Shown here piece after piece: positions 1 to 6,082 of a DNA stretch of 6,452 nt; position 1 is the stretch's first letter, and each line of letters begins with the position of its first letter. The DNA is taken from positions 2,365 to 8,816 of the forward strand of contig DMRR01000097.1 in assembly GCA_003455275.1 (NCBI GenBank). The letters run 5' to 3'. The notes below the pieces were generated by a model that saw only the letters and a program-made list of their open reading frames with translations, ran no database searches and had not been told where the DNA came from. Source of the DNA: Bacteroidota bacterium. Lineage in GTDB: Bacteria; Bacteroidota; Bacteroidia; Chitinophagales; UBA10324. Both the position numbers and the translations under genes were made by a program.

Positions 1-24
1 GATATTTATGTTCCGATGAAATAA
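1..24 (+). CDS. possible C-terminal tail of an upstream gene
   Basis: Frame 1 reads DIYVPMK and then TAA at 22-24, about 20 bp before a strong rho-independent terminator. The terminator implies that a + strand gene ends close by. Frame 3 is also open, but it runs into the terminator stem before stopping at 52-54; frame 2 stops at 17-19. Seven residues are too few to name a product, so this is only the likeliest of the possible ends. Confidence 0.25.
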   Translation, partial: DIYVPMK

Positions 25-44
25 TTTTTCTAAACAGTGAAGCC

Positions 45-78
45 GGGCTGCTATAAAAAATAGCAGCCCTTTTTTTTT
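45..78 (+). terminator. rho-independent terminator
   Basis: A perfect 9-bp stem, GGGCTGCTA (45-53) paired with TAGCAGCCC (61-69), closes a 7-nt A-rich loop and is followed at once by nine T residues (70-78). The T tract is on the + strand only, so it ends transcription from a gene lying left of the window. It also isolates the gene at 116 from upstream transcription, so that gene needs its own promoter in the 37 bp between; I see no good TAnnTTTG box there. Confidence 0.92.
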
Positions 79-115
79 ACATTAATATGACACAATTATT
101 AAGAGGCTTTTCCGT

Positions 116-739
116 TTGCCTCAAATCATATCTTATAATTGTTCTCTCCTCATGCCACTCGGAACTACCACATGGCGAAAACGAAATGAAGACAAATTGC
201 TTCGGTTGCTTTCCGTAGCAAAACAGTATAATATCACGAATCCATCTATCATTCATATTGGTCCGGGCGGGGCCGTAGGTTTCATGCTTAAGCTGCTTCC
301 TCCGGGTCAAAAAAGTAATTGGTCAATAACACAAAAAGTTAAACGCTGTATTTTGAAAGCAATGGAAACCACATTTCGGCATACAGGGTTGTTTGAATTA
401 GAATGTGCAGAGTTGCTCGACCTTCTTTATTCACTCGAAGAACTGAAGCCATCAAAGATTTATGTTTTTGATAAAGAAGATAAAGTGATACGGGCTGCAA
501 CAAAATTGAGCAATCAACATGGGATTAAAATTCCAGTAAATGGAACCATTCTGAATATAGAAAAGAATGGTATAACAAATCAGGGCGATATTGTTGTTGC
601 ATATAATGTTATGAATAGGGCAAAAGACAAAGTCAGTTGTTTAAAAAATATTCAAAGCGCAGTTAAGCAAGGAGGAATTCTTTCAATTAATCATGTTATA
701 AATGCAAAGAATTTTGTGAAGATTGAAGAAGGTTTATAG
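116..739 (+). CDS. class I SAM-dependent methyltransferase-like protein
   Basis: This is a 207-residue protein with a Rossmann-type core. Residues 45-55 (IIHIGPGGAVG) resemble SAM-binding motif I. Residues 115-119 (IYVFD) look like strand 2 ending in the acidic residue that holds the SAM ribose. Residues 157-169 (GDIVVAYNVMNRA) resemble the strand-4 region, and 183-193 (VKQGGILSINH) the loop before strand 5. Motif I and the acidic residue are about 65 residues apart rather than the usual ~20, so a mostly helical insert lies between them, somewhat as in CheR-like enzymes. The substrate is unknown; a catalytically inactive relative is possible. The start shown is TTG, with AAGAGG (101-106) 9 nt upstream. 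The only nearby in-frame ATG is at 152 and has no ribosome site. The frame stays open upstream to 86 and reads like protein (TIIKRLFR), while an ATG at 87 is out of frame, so the true N-terminus may be longer. rsmE follows 23 bp downstream. Confidence 0.6.
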   Translation: MPQIISYNCSLLMPLGTTTWRKRNEDKLLRLLSVAKQYNITNPSIIHIGPGGAVGFMLKLLPPGQKSNWSITQKVKRCILKAMETTFRHTGLFELECAELLDLLYSLEELKPSKIYVFDKEDKVIRAATKLSNQHGIKIPVNGTILNIEKNGITNQGDIVVAYNVMNRAKDKVSCLKNIQSAVKQGGILSINHVINAKNFVKIEEGL

Positions 740-762
740 AAGAAAATATTAATTTAGAACGA

Positions 763-1467
763 ATGGAAATTTTTTATTCTCCTGAAATTATCAATGGAAA
801 AAATGAACTCGGTGAAGAAGAATCTTTTCACTGCGTGAAAGTGCTGCGCCACCGCGAAGGCGATGAAATTCTGATTGCCGATGGCATTGGAAATTTTTAC
901 AAAGCCAAAATAATTCTTGCGCACAAAGCGCATTGCAGTTTTGAAGTAACAGAAAAATGGAAGGGAGAAAATGCGTTGAAGTTTCAACTTCATCTTGCAA
1001 TTGCACCAACAAAAAATTTGGATAGAATGGAATGGCTCTGCGAAAAGGCAACGGAGATTGGTGTGAGTGAAATTTCATTTCTTGAATGCGAACACAGCGA
1101 GCGCAGGAAAATAAATCTAGAAAGAATGAAGCGCATTTGCGTGAGCGCAATGAAGCAAAGCATGAGAGCAAGTGTTCCGAAGTTGAATGAGATGGTGGGG
1201 TTTCAGAGTTTCATTAGTGAAAGGCCAAAGGTGAAAGGTGAAAAATTCATTTGCCATTTGTCTGAAAAAAATATCTCGCTCGCTTCAGCTTACACAAAAG
1301 GAAACGATGCAATTGTGTTGATCGGGCCGGAAGGAGATTTCTCTAATGAAGAGTTAAAACTGGCTGCTGACAATGGTTTCACTGAAGTAATTTTAGGCAA
1401 CAGCCGATTGAGAACTGAAACCGCAGCACTTGTTGCTCTGGTTCAACTAAATTCGCTTGTTCAATGA
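763..1467 (+). CDS. rsmE: 16S rRNA (uracil-1498-N3)-methyltransferase RsmE
   Basis: RsmE is a SPOUT-class enzyme that uses SAM to methylate N3 of U1498 in helix 44 of 16S rRNA, acting on the 30S subunit in the cytoplasm. The 234 residues match the family length (about 240). An N-terminal PUA-like RNA-binding domain contains HCVKVLR (23-29) and the GD turn (33-34). The SPOUT domain follows, with the family stretch KNLDRMEWLCEKATEIGV (84-101), QSMRASVP (132-139), the SAM-knot motif IGPEGDFS (187-194) and LGNSRLRTETAA (211-222). The usual GPEGGF appears as GPEGDF, a mild variant. The ATG start at 763 places the first strand (MEIFYSPEI) as expected. A weak promoter-like TAATTTAG (750-757) lies just upstream, but no well-spaced -33 box is visible; co-transcription from the preceding gene 23 bp away is equally possible. 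The stop codon overlaps the next start as ATGA, which suggests translational coupling with the DUF4159 gene. Confidence 0.96.
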   Translation: MEIFYSPEIINGKNELGEEESFHCVKVLRHREGDEILIADGIGNFYKAKIILAHKAHCSFEVTEKWKGENALKFQLHLAIAPTKNLDRMEWLCEKATEIGVSEISFLECEHSERRKINLERMKRICVSAMKQSMRASVPKLNEMVGFQSFISERPKVKGEKFICHLSEKNISLASAYTKGNDAIVLIGPEGDFSNEELKLAADNGFTEVILGNSRLRTETAALVALVQLNSLVQ

Positions 1468-2123
1468 AACTAAAAATAATTTTTCTTTCACTCTTTTTTT
1501 TCATCACCTTAACTGCATTTGCTCCTGCTCCTACTATTCAATTTGCGCTTTTGAAATATAGCGGCGGTGGTGATTGGTATAATGATGTTCATTCGCTTCG
1601 CAATCTTGCGCGCTTCTGCAATGCGCAAATCGGAACCAACATCAGTGAGGAATATGGAACTGTGGAGCCGGGAAGTCCTGATATTTTCAATTACCCATTT
1701 GTGTATATGACTGGTCACGGTAATGTGGTGTTCAGTAATGACGAAGCAAAAAATCTTCGCACCTATCTCATCGGTGGCGGATTTCTTTTTATCAATGACG
1801 ATTACGGAATGGATCCTTACATCCGCAGCACTATGAAAAAAGTTTTCCCTGAATTGGATATGGTGGAGCTTCCGTTTTCTCACGGCATCTATCATCAGAA
1901 ATTTGAGTTCCCGAATGGCTTACCTAAAATTCACGAACATGATAATAAACCTCCGCAAGGATTTGGTCTTATTTACGAAGGACGATTAGTTGCCTTCTAC
2001 AATTTTGAGTGCGACCTTGGTGATGGCTGGGATGATGTGCACAATGACCCGCTTGAGTTGCGCACCAAAGCACTTCAAATGGGTGCAAACATTATTCAGT
2101 ATGTTTTCGGGATTAATGGGTAG
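1464..2123 (+). CDS. exported DUF4159 domain protein
   Basis: This 219-residue protein begins with a signal peptide: MKLK, a hydrophobic run at residues 5-17, then TAFA at 17-20. The most natural cleavage point, after AFA, is followed by proline, which signal peptidase I dislikes, so the segment might be cut elsewhere or stay as a membrane anchor. The rest matches DUF4159, a family with a glutamine-amidotransferase-like fold and unknown function. Recognisable blocks are LKYSGGGDWYNDVHSLRNL (30-48), the YPFVYMTGHG strand (77-86), LRTYLIGGGFLFINDD (98-113), and FSHGIYH (138-144). A late aspartate-rich stretch, CDLGDGWDDVHND (183-195), could bind a metal, but this is inference. It starts inside the rsmE stop codon (ATGA at 1464-1467), so it is very likely translated with rsmE although the two proteins act in different compartments. 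Its last 11 bp overlap the end of the convergent pyrD gene. Confidence 0.9.
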   Translation: MKLKIIFLSLFFFITLTAFAPAPTIQFALLKYSGGGDWYNDVHSLRNLARFCNAQIGTNISEEYGTVEPGSPDIFNYPFVYMTGHGNVVFSNDEAKNLRTYLIGGGFLFINDDYGMDPYIRSTMKKVFPELDMVELPFSHGIYHQKFEFPNGLPKIHEHDNKPPQGFGLIYEGRLVAFYNFECDLGDGWDDVHNDPLELRTKALQMGANIIQYVFGING

Positions 2124-3138
2124 AAGAAATTTTCTTCAAAATATTTTTCACTGCAAGCGGACCTTCATAAATAAGTCCGGTGTAGAGTTGAATTAAGTCG
2201 GCTCCCGCATCCAGCATTCGCGTTGCATCATCGGGAGTATGAATACCACCGACTCCAATAATTGCGAGTTGATTGTTTGTTTTTTCTCCAATGTGTTTCA
2301 CCACTTCAACAGATTTTTTGGTGAGTGGTTTTCCGCTTAAGCCGCCGTTTCCAATTTCATTTAGCTTGCTGGAAGAAGTTTTCAATCCATCACGATTGAT
2401 GGTAGTGTTGGTTGCAATGATTCCGCTGAGTTTATTGTCGAGGCAGATTTGAATGATCAAATCAATCTGCTGCAAAGTCAGGTCGGGCGCTATTTTCAGC
2501 AGGAGCGGTTTGCCGCCGAGTTCACTGTTTTTTTGTTGAAGCGTGGAAAGAATTTCGCGCAGCGGTTTTTCTTCCTGCAGTTCGCGAAGGTTCGGTGTGT
2601 TGGGTGAACTCACATTCACCACGAAGTAATCCACTGCATCAAATAATTTTTCGAAGGAGATTAAGTAATCACTCACTGCATTTTCATTCGGAGTGATTTT
2701 GTTTTTACCGATGTTTCCACCGATAATAATTTTTGAATGAGCACGCGCCGCTTTGATTCTTGCCGCTGCTACTTCCACTCCATAATTATTAAATCCCATC
2801 CGGTTGATGAGCGCTTCATCTTTTGGAAGACGAAACAATCTTGGCTTCTCATTTCCCGGTTGCGGTAGCGGAGTTACTGTTCCTATTTCTACAAAACCAA
2901 AACCGAGCGATTCCATTTCGCGGATGTAAAATCCATTCTTATCAAAGCCCGCAGCAAGTCCTACAGCATTCGGAAACTTTAAGCCCATCACTTCTTTCTC
3001 CAATGAAGAATGGTGATACGAACACATTTTCTTCAAGCCCCATCTGATAGGTGCCTGCTTCATCATTGCGGTGGTGAAATGATGCGCCTGCTCAGCAGAG
3101 AGATTAAAGAGTAAGGGTTTGATGAGCGATTTATACAT
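2113..3138 (-). CDS. pyrD: dihydroorotate dehydrogenase (quinone), class 2
   Basis: PyrD oxidises dihydroorotate to orotate, the fourth step of UMP synthesis, using FMN and passing electrons to membrane quinone. The ATG at 3138 gives 341 residues, close to the ~336 of E. coli PyrD, and starts with the amphipathic N-terminal segment MYKSLIKPLLFNLSAEQAHH that marks class 2 enzymes and associates with the membrane. The FMN barrel shows GLAAGFDKNG (60-69), NRMGFNNYG (112-120), NVSSPNTP (175-182; Ser178 is the expected catalytic base, serine being typical of class 2 against cysteine in class 1), KIAPDL (215-220), TNTTI (243-247), GGLSGKPL (265-272), GVGGI (295-299) and YTGLIYEGP (319-327). The frame is open further up, to an ATG at 3228, but that would overlap the aminotransferase gene and add 30 residues foreign to the family, so I reject it. 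The gene lies 61 bp after the aminotransferase and may be co-transcribed with it. Confidence 0.96.
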   Translation of the reverse strand: MYKSLIKPLLFNLSAEQAHHFTTAMMKQAPIRWGLKKMCSYHHSSLEKEVMGLKFPNAVGLAAGFDKNGFYIREMESLGFGFVEIGTVTPLPQPGNEKPRLFRLPKDEALINRMGFNNYGVEVAAARIKAARAHSKIIIGGNIGKNKITPNENAVSDYLISFEKLFDAVDYFVVNVSSPNTPNLRELQEEKPLREILSTLQQKNSELGGKPLLLKIAPDLTLQQIDLIIQICLDNKLSGIIATNTTINRDGLKTSSSKLNEIGNGGLSGKPLTKKSVEVVKHIGEKTNNQLAIIGVGGIHTPDDATRMLDAGADLIQLYTGLIYEGPLAVKNILKKISSTH

Positions 3139-3149
3139 GTGCAGCGGCA

Positions 3150-3157
3150 CAAGAATA
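3150..3157 (-). promoter_or_regulatory. candidate -7 box ahead of pyrD
   Basis: Read on the minus strand this is TATTCTTG, matching the Bacteroidota -7 consensus TAnnTTTG at 5 of 6 fixed positions. It sits 11 bp before the pyrD ATG, in the 61-bp gap after the aminotransferase stop. I see no clear TTG-type -33 box at the expected distance, so this is weak; pyrD may simply be read through from upstream. Confidence 0.22.
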
Positions 3158-3199
3158 AAATTTTGTGCGCTGATATTTCTGAGAAGTTTGAATGAAAAG

Positions 3200-4483
3200 C
3201 TAACTAAGCTTCGATAAAGCCTTATCAAGATTCGAAATCACCTCATCAATTTCTTCGCGGGTGCAGGTTCCAACTGAGAGGCGATACCATTTTGAATCAG
3301 GAGAAGAACCGAAAGCATAGAACGGAACAATTCCCATTTTTGCTTCTTCCAGAATGTAAGCAGTTGCATCAGCAGTGTTGCGAAGAATTTTTCCGTCGGC
3401 AGTTTTCTTTCCATCCAAATCGAAACTCACGGTGAGATAAATTGCAGCTTGCGGAGCAATGGCATCCACTGCATATCCTTTTGCTTTCAACTGCATGAAG
3501 CCCTTGTAAAAATTTTCGAGGCGGTAATCAATTTCATTTTTGAAATGAGAGAGATAACGATTGATGTTGTGCTGCTGACTGAGGTAGCGCGCACTCGCAA
3601 CCTGCTCCGCCTTTGGCGCCCACGCTCCCACATGCGAGAGAATGGCTTTCATTTTATCAATGATGCTTTGCGGTCCGAAAGTCCAGCCCACGCGAACTCC
3701 TGTTGCAGCAAATGCTTTTGAAAGTCCATCTACAAAAATGGTGTAGTTGCGCATTTCAGGTCGGAGCGAAACCGGATTCACATGCTTTGTGTCACCGAAT
3801 GTGAGTGTGCTGTAAATCTGATCATACATGAGGTAGAGCGGTTTCTCATCCGGTGAGCGGCGATTGTTTTCTTCCAAAACCAAATCGCAAATTTCAGTAA
3901 GTGTTTCTTCACTGAACACGGTGCCGGTAGGATTGAGCGGAGAGCAAAGTGATATCAATGTTGCTTCCTTCACATGCGGGCGAATGTCATCTGCGGTGGG
4001 CATGAAATTATTTTCAGCAGAAGTTTCAATCATGATGCTTTGTGCATGACTGAGATGCGTGTAGTGATTGTTGTTCCAGCTTGGCACAGGGAAAATCACT
4101 TTGTCGCCCGCATCAAGCAGCGTGATGTAAGTAGCATAAATGGCAGGGCGCGCGCCGCTCGTGATCAGAATTTCATCAGTGTTATAGCTGAGCGAAAAAA
4201 AGTTTTTGATAAAAGATGAAACTTCTTTGCGCAGTTCGATAATTCCGTTTGCAGTCGGGTAGTTCGTGTGTCCTTCATGCATTGCCTGAATAATTTCATC
4301 CGTAAGTTCTGCAGGAATAGGAAAAACTTTCGGGTCAAAATCGCCAATGGTGTAGTTGAAAATTTTTTCGCCGCGACGAATCCGTTCATTTATTTCTCCT
4401 CCTAGTTTTATGATTTCAGAGCCGATGAGGTTCTCAGCCATTTCAGAGACGAGTAATTCGCGCGTTGCAATTTCTTGAGGCAT
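3200..4483 (-). CDS. PLP-dependent class I/II aminotransferase
   Basis: This is a fold-type I, cytoplasmic pyridoxal-phosphate enzyme that transfers an amino group between an amino acid and a 2-oxo acid. The exact substrate cannot be read from sequence; aspartate or an aromatic/branched amino acid are possibilities. With the ATG at 4483 it has 427 residues, slightly longer than the usual ~400. In that numbering: NYPTANGIIELR (74-85) is the substrate-entry region, SGARPAIY (109-116) the PLP phosphate-binding turn, PVPSWNNNHY (132-141) carries the ring-stacking aromatic, SPLNPTGTVFS (181-191) contains the conserved Asn184, YDQIYS (220-225) holds Asp221 and Tyr224, and GLSKAFAATGVRVGW (253-267) gives the Schiff-base Lys256 and Arg264. 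WYRLSVG (399-405) supplies Arg401, which binds the substrate carboxylate. An upstream in-frame ATG at 4528 would add 15 residues (MIHQLSCAHQTEIHF) that look non-coding and would cover a promoter-like TATCTTGC (complement of 4508-4515), so the later start is preferred. It is divergent from the ArsR gene and 61 bp ahead of pyrD. Confidence 0.93.
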   Translation of the reverse strand: MPQEIATRELLVSEMAENLIGSEIIKLGGEINERIRRGEKIFNYTIGDFDPKVFPIPAELTDEIIQAMHEGHTNYPTANGIIELRKEVSSFIKNFFSLSYNTDEILITSGARPAIYATYITLLDAGDKVIFPVPSWNNNHYTHLSHAQSIMIETSAENNFMPTADDIRPHVKEATLISLCSPLNPTGTVFSEETLTEICDLVLEENNRRSPDEKPLYLMYDQIYSTLTFGDTKHVNPVSLRPEMRNYTIFVDGLSKAFAATGVRVGWTFGPQSIIDKMKAILSHVGAWAPKAEQVASARYLSQQHNINRYLSHFKNEIDYRLENFYKGFMQLKAKGYAVDAIAPQAAIYLTVSFDLDGKKTADGKILRNTADATAYILEEAKMGIVPFYAFGSSPDSKWYRLSVGTCTREEIDEVISNLDKALSKLS

Positions 4484-4531
4484 AAAATGAATTTCAGTTT
4501 GGTGGGCGCAAGATAACTGATGGATCATTTC

Positions 4532-4544
4532 TGATTACTAATCA
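4532..4544. promoter_or_regulatory. perfect palindrome TGATTAcTAATCA, candidate operator
   Basis: The sequence TGATTA-C-TAATCA is a 6+1+6 perfect inverted repeat in the 181-bp divergent gap. It lies 16 bp upstream of the weak -7-like TATCTTGC of the aminotransferase (minus strand, 4508-4515), which is where a -33 region would be. A protein bound here would be placed to control the aminotransferase. No regulator is identified, and AT-rich DNA gives short palindromes by chance, so confidence is low. Confidence 0.3.
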
Positions 4545-4638
4545 CGGATTGAAAAAAGATTAACAGCTAAACCATTTTGATTTCATATCTGCTTGTAAAA
4601 AAAAAATAAAAAAATTTCCGCAGTTAAATGGATGCATA

Positions 4639-4646
4639 TATACTTG
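4639..4646 (+). promoter_or_regulatory. candidate promoter -7 box for the arsR cassette
   Basis: TATACTTG matches TAnnTTTG at 5 of 6 fixed positions, 18 bp before the ATG of the ArsR-type gene. A TTT-containing sequence at 4615-4617 is at roughly -33 spacing, but is not a good TTG box. Directly upstream, 4597-4614 is A10-T-A7, an A-tract that could act like an UP element or bend the DNA. Transcription would start about 4651-4654, giving a leader of around 12 nt. Confidence 0.42.
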
Positions 4647-4662
4647 CAGCCAAATAGCTGCA
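4645..4662. promoter_or_regulatory. inverted repeat over the arsR transcription start, candidate autoregulatory operator
   Basis: TGCAGC (4645-4650) and GCTGCA (4657-4662) are exact inverted repeats separated by CAAATA. The dyad begins at the last bases of the -7 box and ends 2 bp before the ATG at 4665, so it covers the expected transcription start. ArsR-family repressors commonly bind such dyads at their own promoters and block polymerase. A hairpin in the short leader is an alternative reading. Binding by this particular repressor is inferred only from position. Confidence 0.45.
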
Positions 4663-4664
4663 TA

Positions 4665-4985
4665 ATGGAATCAAGAAGAGATGTTTTTCAGGCAATCGCG
4701 GACCCCACCCGCAGAGCAATACTCACCTTGCTGGCAGCCGGTTCCTTAACTCCGGGTGCCATTGCGGAGGATTTTCACACCTCAAGGCAAACAATATCCA
4801 AACACATAAAAATTCTTACTGAATGTGATCTTCTGAAACAGGAAATATCAGGCCGGGAGATTTACTACCACATTAACCCAAAAAAGATGAATGAGATTGA
4901 CAGGTGGCTTTCGCAATTCAGAAAAACATGGGAAACCAGATTCAATCAATTAGATAAAGTTTTAACCTCTATGAAAAAAAAATAA
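4665..4985 (+). CDS. ArsR-type winged-helix repressor (SRPBCC-partner type)
   Basis: This is a 106-residue DNA-binding dimer of the ArsR/SmtB superfamily. [18 protein letters not shown] (6-23) is the classic first helix pair, [14 protein letters not shown] (38-51) the recognition helix, and [14 protein letters not shown] (58-71) the beta wing. The C-terminal helix [23 protein letters not shown] spans 78-100; this W...F...W pattern is typical of members paired with SRPBCC/AHSA1 genes. There is no ELCVCDL-like metal site and only one cysteine (Cys54), so metal sensing is unlikely; the inducer is unknown. An in-frame ATG at 4632 adds 11 residues but lies upstream of the -7 box and would put the operator dyad inside the gene, so the ATG at 4665 is chosen. 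The stop is 3 bp before the SRPBCC start, indicating one operon. Autorepression is inferred from the dyad at 4645-4662. Confidence 0.92.
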   Translation: MESRRDVFQAIADPTRRAILTLLAAGSLTPGAIAEDFHTSRQTISKHIKILTECDLLKQEISGREIYYHINPKKMNEIDRWLSQFRKTWETRFNQLDKVLTSMKKK

Positions 4986-4988
4986 CAG

Positions 4989-5487
4989 ATGCAGAACAAC
5001 GAATTAAAATTTGAATTTACTGTAAATAAGGAAACGAAAATGGTTTATATCCAGAGAGTTTGCTGCCGATCTTTCATTGGCTTGGGATGCTTTTACCAAA
5101 GCTGAATTAATTGATCAATGGATTGCTCCTGCTCCTATGACTGCAAAAACTAAGTATATGAATTTTGTTGTGGGCGGAAAAAGGTTTTATGCCATGATTA
5201 GCCCGGAAGGGAAAGAAATGTGGGCGATACAGGAATTTACTTCAATTACTCCGAAAACAAATTTCAAGATGAAGAATGCATTTGCTGACAAAGATGAAAA
5301 TCCGCAACTGCCGGGATCGGATTGGGATTTTAGTTTCAGTGAACATGGCGGCATTACCACAGTTAAAATTTCAATCTACAACGAATCGTTAGCGCGCCTG
5401 GAGGGCTTGCTTTATGGATTCAAACTTGGATATACTGCTTCGTTAAGCAATCTTGAAAAACTTTTGGCGATTCTGTCATCCAGATAA
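4989..5487 (+). pseudogene. SRPBCC/AHSA1-like protein, frameshifted near the N-terminus
   Basis: The gene encodes a START-like ligand-binding fold of the AHSA1 (activator of Hsp90 ATPase homolog) type, commonly found next to ArsR repressors; ligand and function are unknown. The ATG at 4989 gives MQNNELKFEFTVNKETK and reaches VYIQR, then goes out of frame and stops at 5103-5105 after 38 residues. The family sequence resumes in the +1 frame as EFAADLSLAWDAFTK and continues intact to TAA at 5485-5487. Family members read hydrophobic-x-hydrophobic-x-REF at this point, so restoring one AG unit to the AGAGAG at 5053-5058 gives VYIQREFAAD and a 166-residue protein of normal length. Hallmarks are WDAFTKAELIDQWIAP (restored residues 33-48), the VGGKRFYAM strand, and a C-terminal amphipathic helix ending LSNLEKLLAIL. 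Starting at the in-frame TTG (5077) would lose the first strand and is unlikely to fold. Apart from the lesion there is no other disruption, so a sequencing error or very recent mutation is likely. Confidence 0.87.
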
Positions 5488-5559
5488 TTTACAATTATGA
5501 ATCGAAACACTGAACATAAAAGGAGTAAATTCAAAAGATAATAATGCAATTAAGGAAGA

Positions 5560-6082
5560 ATGCGAATTCCGGAAACTGGTTTCAGCAGAAGTTGATCTTT
5601 ATAAAAAAATTCGCCTTGAGTGCCTTCAAAAATTTCCTGACAACTTTGGTTCATATTATGAGGAAGAACTTCAAACAAATGAATTCAAATTCGAGAAGGC
5701 AATTCTTTCAGGTACAGAATCAGATTTCATGATCGGAGCATTTTTATCTAATTCATTAATTGGAATATGCGGTTTCACCAGAATGAAAAGAAAGAAGACT
5801 AATCATATTGGCGAAATAAGCCAGCTCTATATAAAACCGGAATTTTCTGGAAAAGGAATTGCAACTGGATTAATGAAATCTGCAATTGATGAGGCATTTA
5901 AAATTAAAGGTCTTGAAAAAATAATTCTCGCAGCTGTTGAAAGCAATTCTGCAGCGCTAAAGCTTTATCAAAAATTTAATTTTGTTGAATATGGCCGGCT
6001 TGAAAATTATTTTAAAGTAAAAGGGAAATACCAGACACAGGTATTTTTATCATTTACCAAATCAGTTAATGAGCCACATTAG
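5560..6082 (+). CDS. GNAT-family N-acetyltransferase with a disrupted or unidentified start
   Basis: GNAT enzymes move the acetyl group of acetyl-CoA to an amine; the acceptor here is unknown. The coding frame is open from 5501 to the TAG at 6080-6082. Recognisable homology begins at 5564 with EFRKLVSAEVDLYKKIRLE, strand 1 and helix 1, then FPDNFGSYYEEE, a signature seen in RimI-like members. From the internal ATG at 5729 (residue 1 in what follows), IGICGFTR is at 11-18, HIGEISQLYIKPEF (26-39) is strand 4, and SGKGIATGLM (40-49) is the acetyl-CoA pyrophosphate loop, with E instead of the usual Q/R at the first motif position. ESNSAALKLYQKFNF (71-85) is motif B, with FNF for the usual FGF. 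Between 5501 and 5729 there is no ATG, GTG or TTG in frame. An ATG at 5560 lies exactly one base out of frame before EFRKL; with it the protein would be about 173 residues, normal for the family. Using the ATG at 5729 would delete helices 1-2. It lies 72 bp after the SRPBCC gene and 44 bp before the PaiB gene. Confidence 0.8.

Noticed and set aside
77..310. Minus-strand open frame opposite the methyltransferase-like gene
   Set aside because: It has no domain character and the opposite strand carries the coherent SAM-binding core; treated as a shadow frame.
3139..3228. N-terminal extension of pyrD to the ATG at 3228
   Set aside because: It would overlap the aminotransferase end by 29 bp and add 30 residues unlike the class 2 family N-terminus; the ATG at 3138 gives the expected length.
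4484..4528. N-terminal extension of the aminotransferase to the ATG at 4528
   Set aside because: The 15 added residues look like translated promoter DNA and the segment contains a -7-like box; the internal MPQEIATREL start is natural.
4597..4614. A-tract as a minus-strand terminator T-run
   Set aside because: No hairpin lies beside it on the minus strand and no minus-strand gene ends there; better viewed as an AT-rich promoter-upstream element.
4632..4664. ArsR gene starting at the ATG at 4632
   Set aside because: It lies upstream of the -7-like box and covers the operator dyad; the family start aligns with [14 protein letters not shown] at 4665.
5053..5058. AG repeat as a phase-variation switch for the SRPBCC gene
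   Set aside because: Three or four AG units are far shorter than tracts known to slip at useful rates; error or a single mutation is more likely.
5544..5732. 62-residue reading frame overlapping the GNAT 5' part
   Set aside because: Its MQLRK beginning resembles a GNAT start, but the remainder is unlike any family, whereas the overlapping frame encodes a proper GNAT strand 1, helix 1 and FGSYYEEE.
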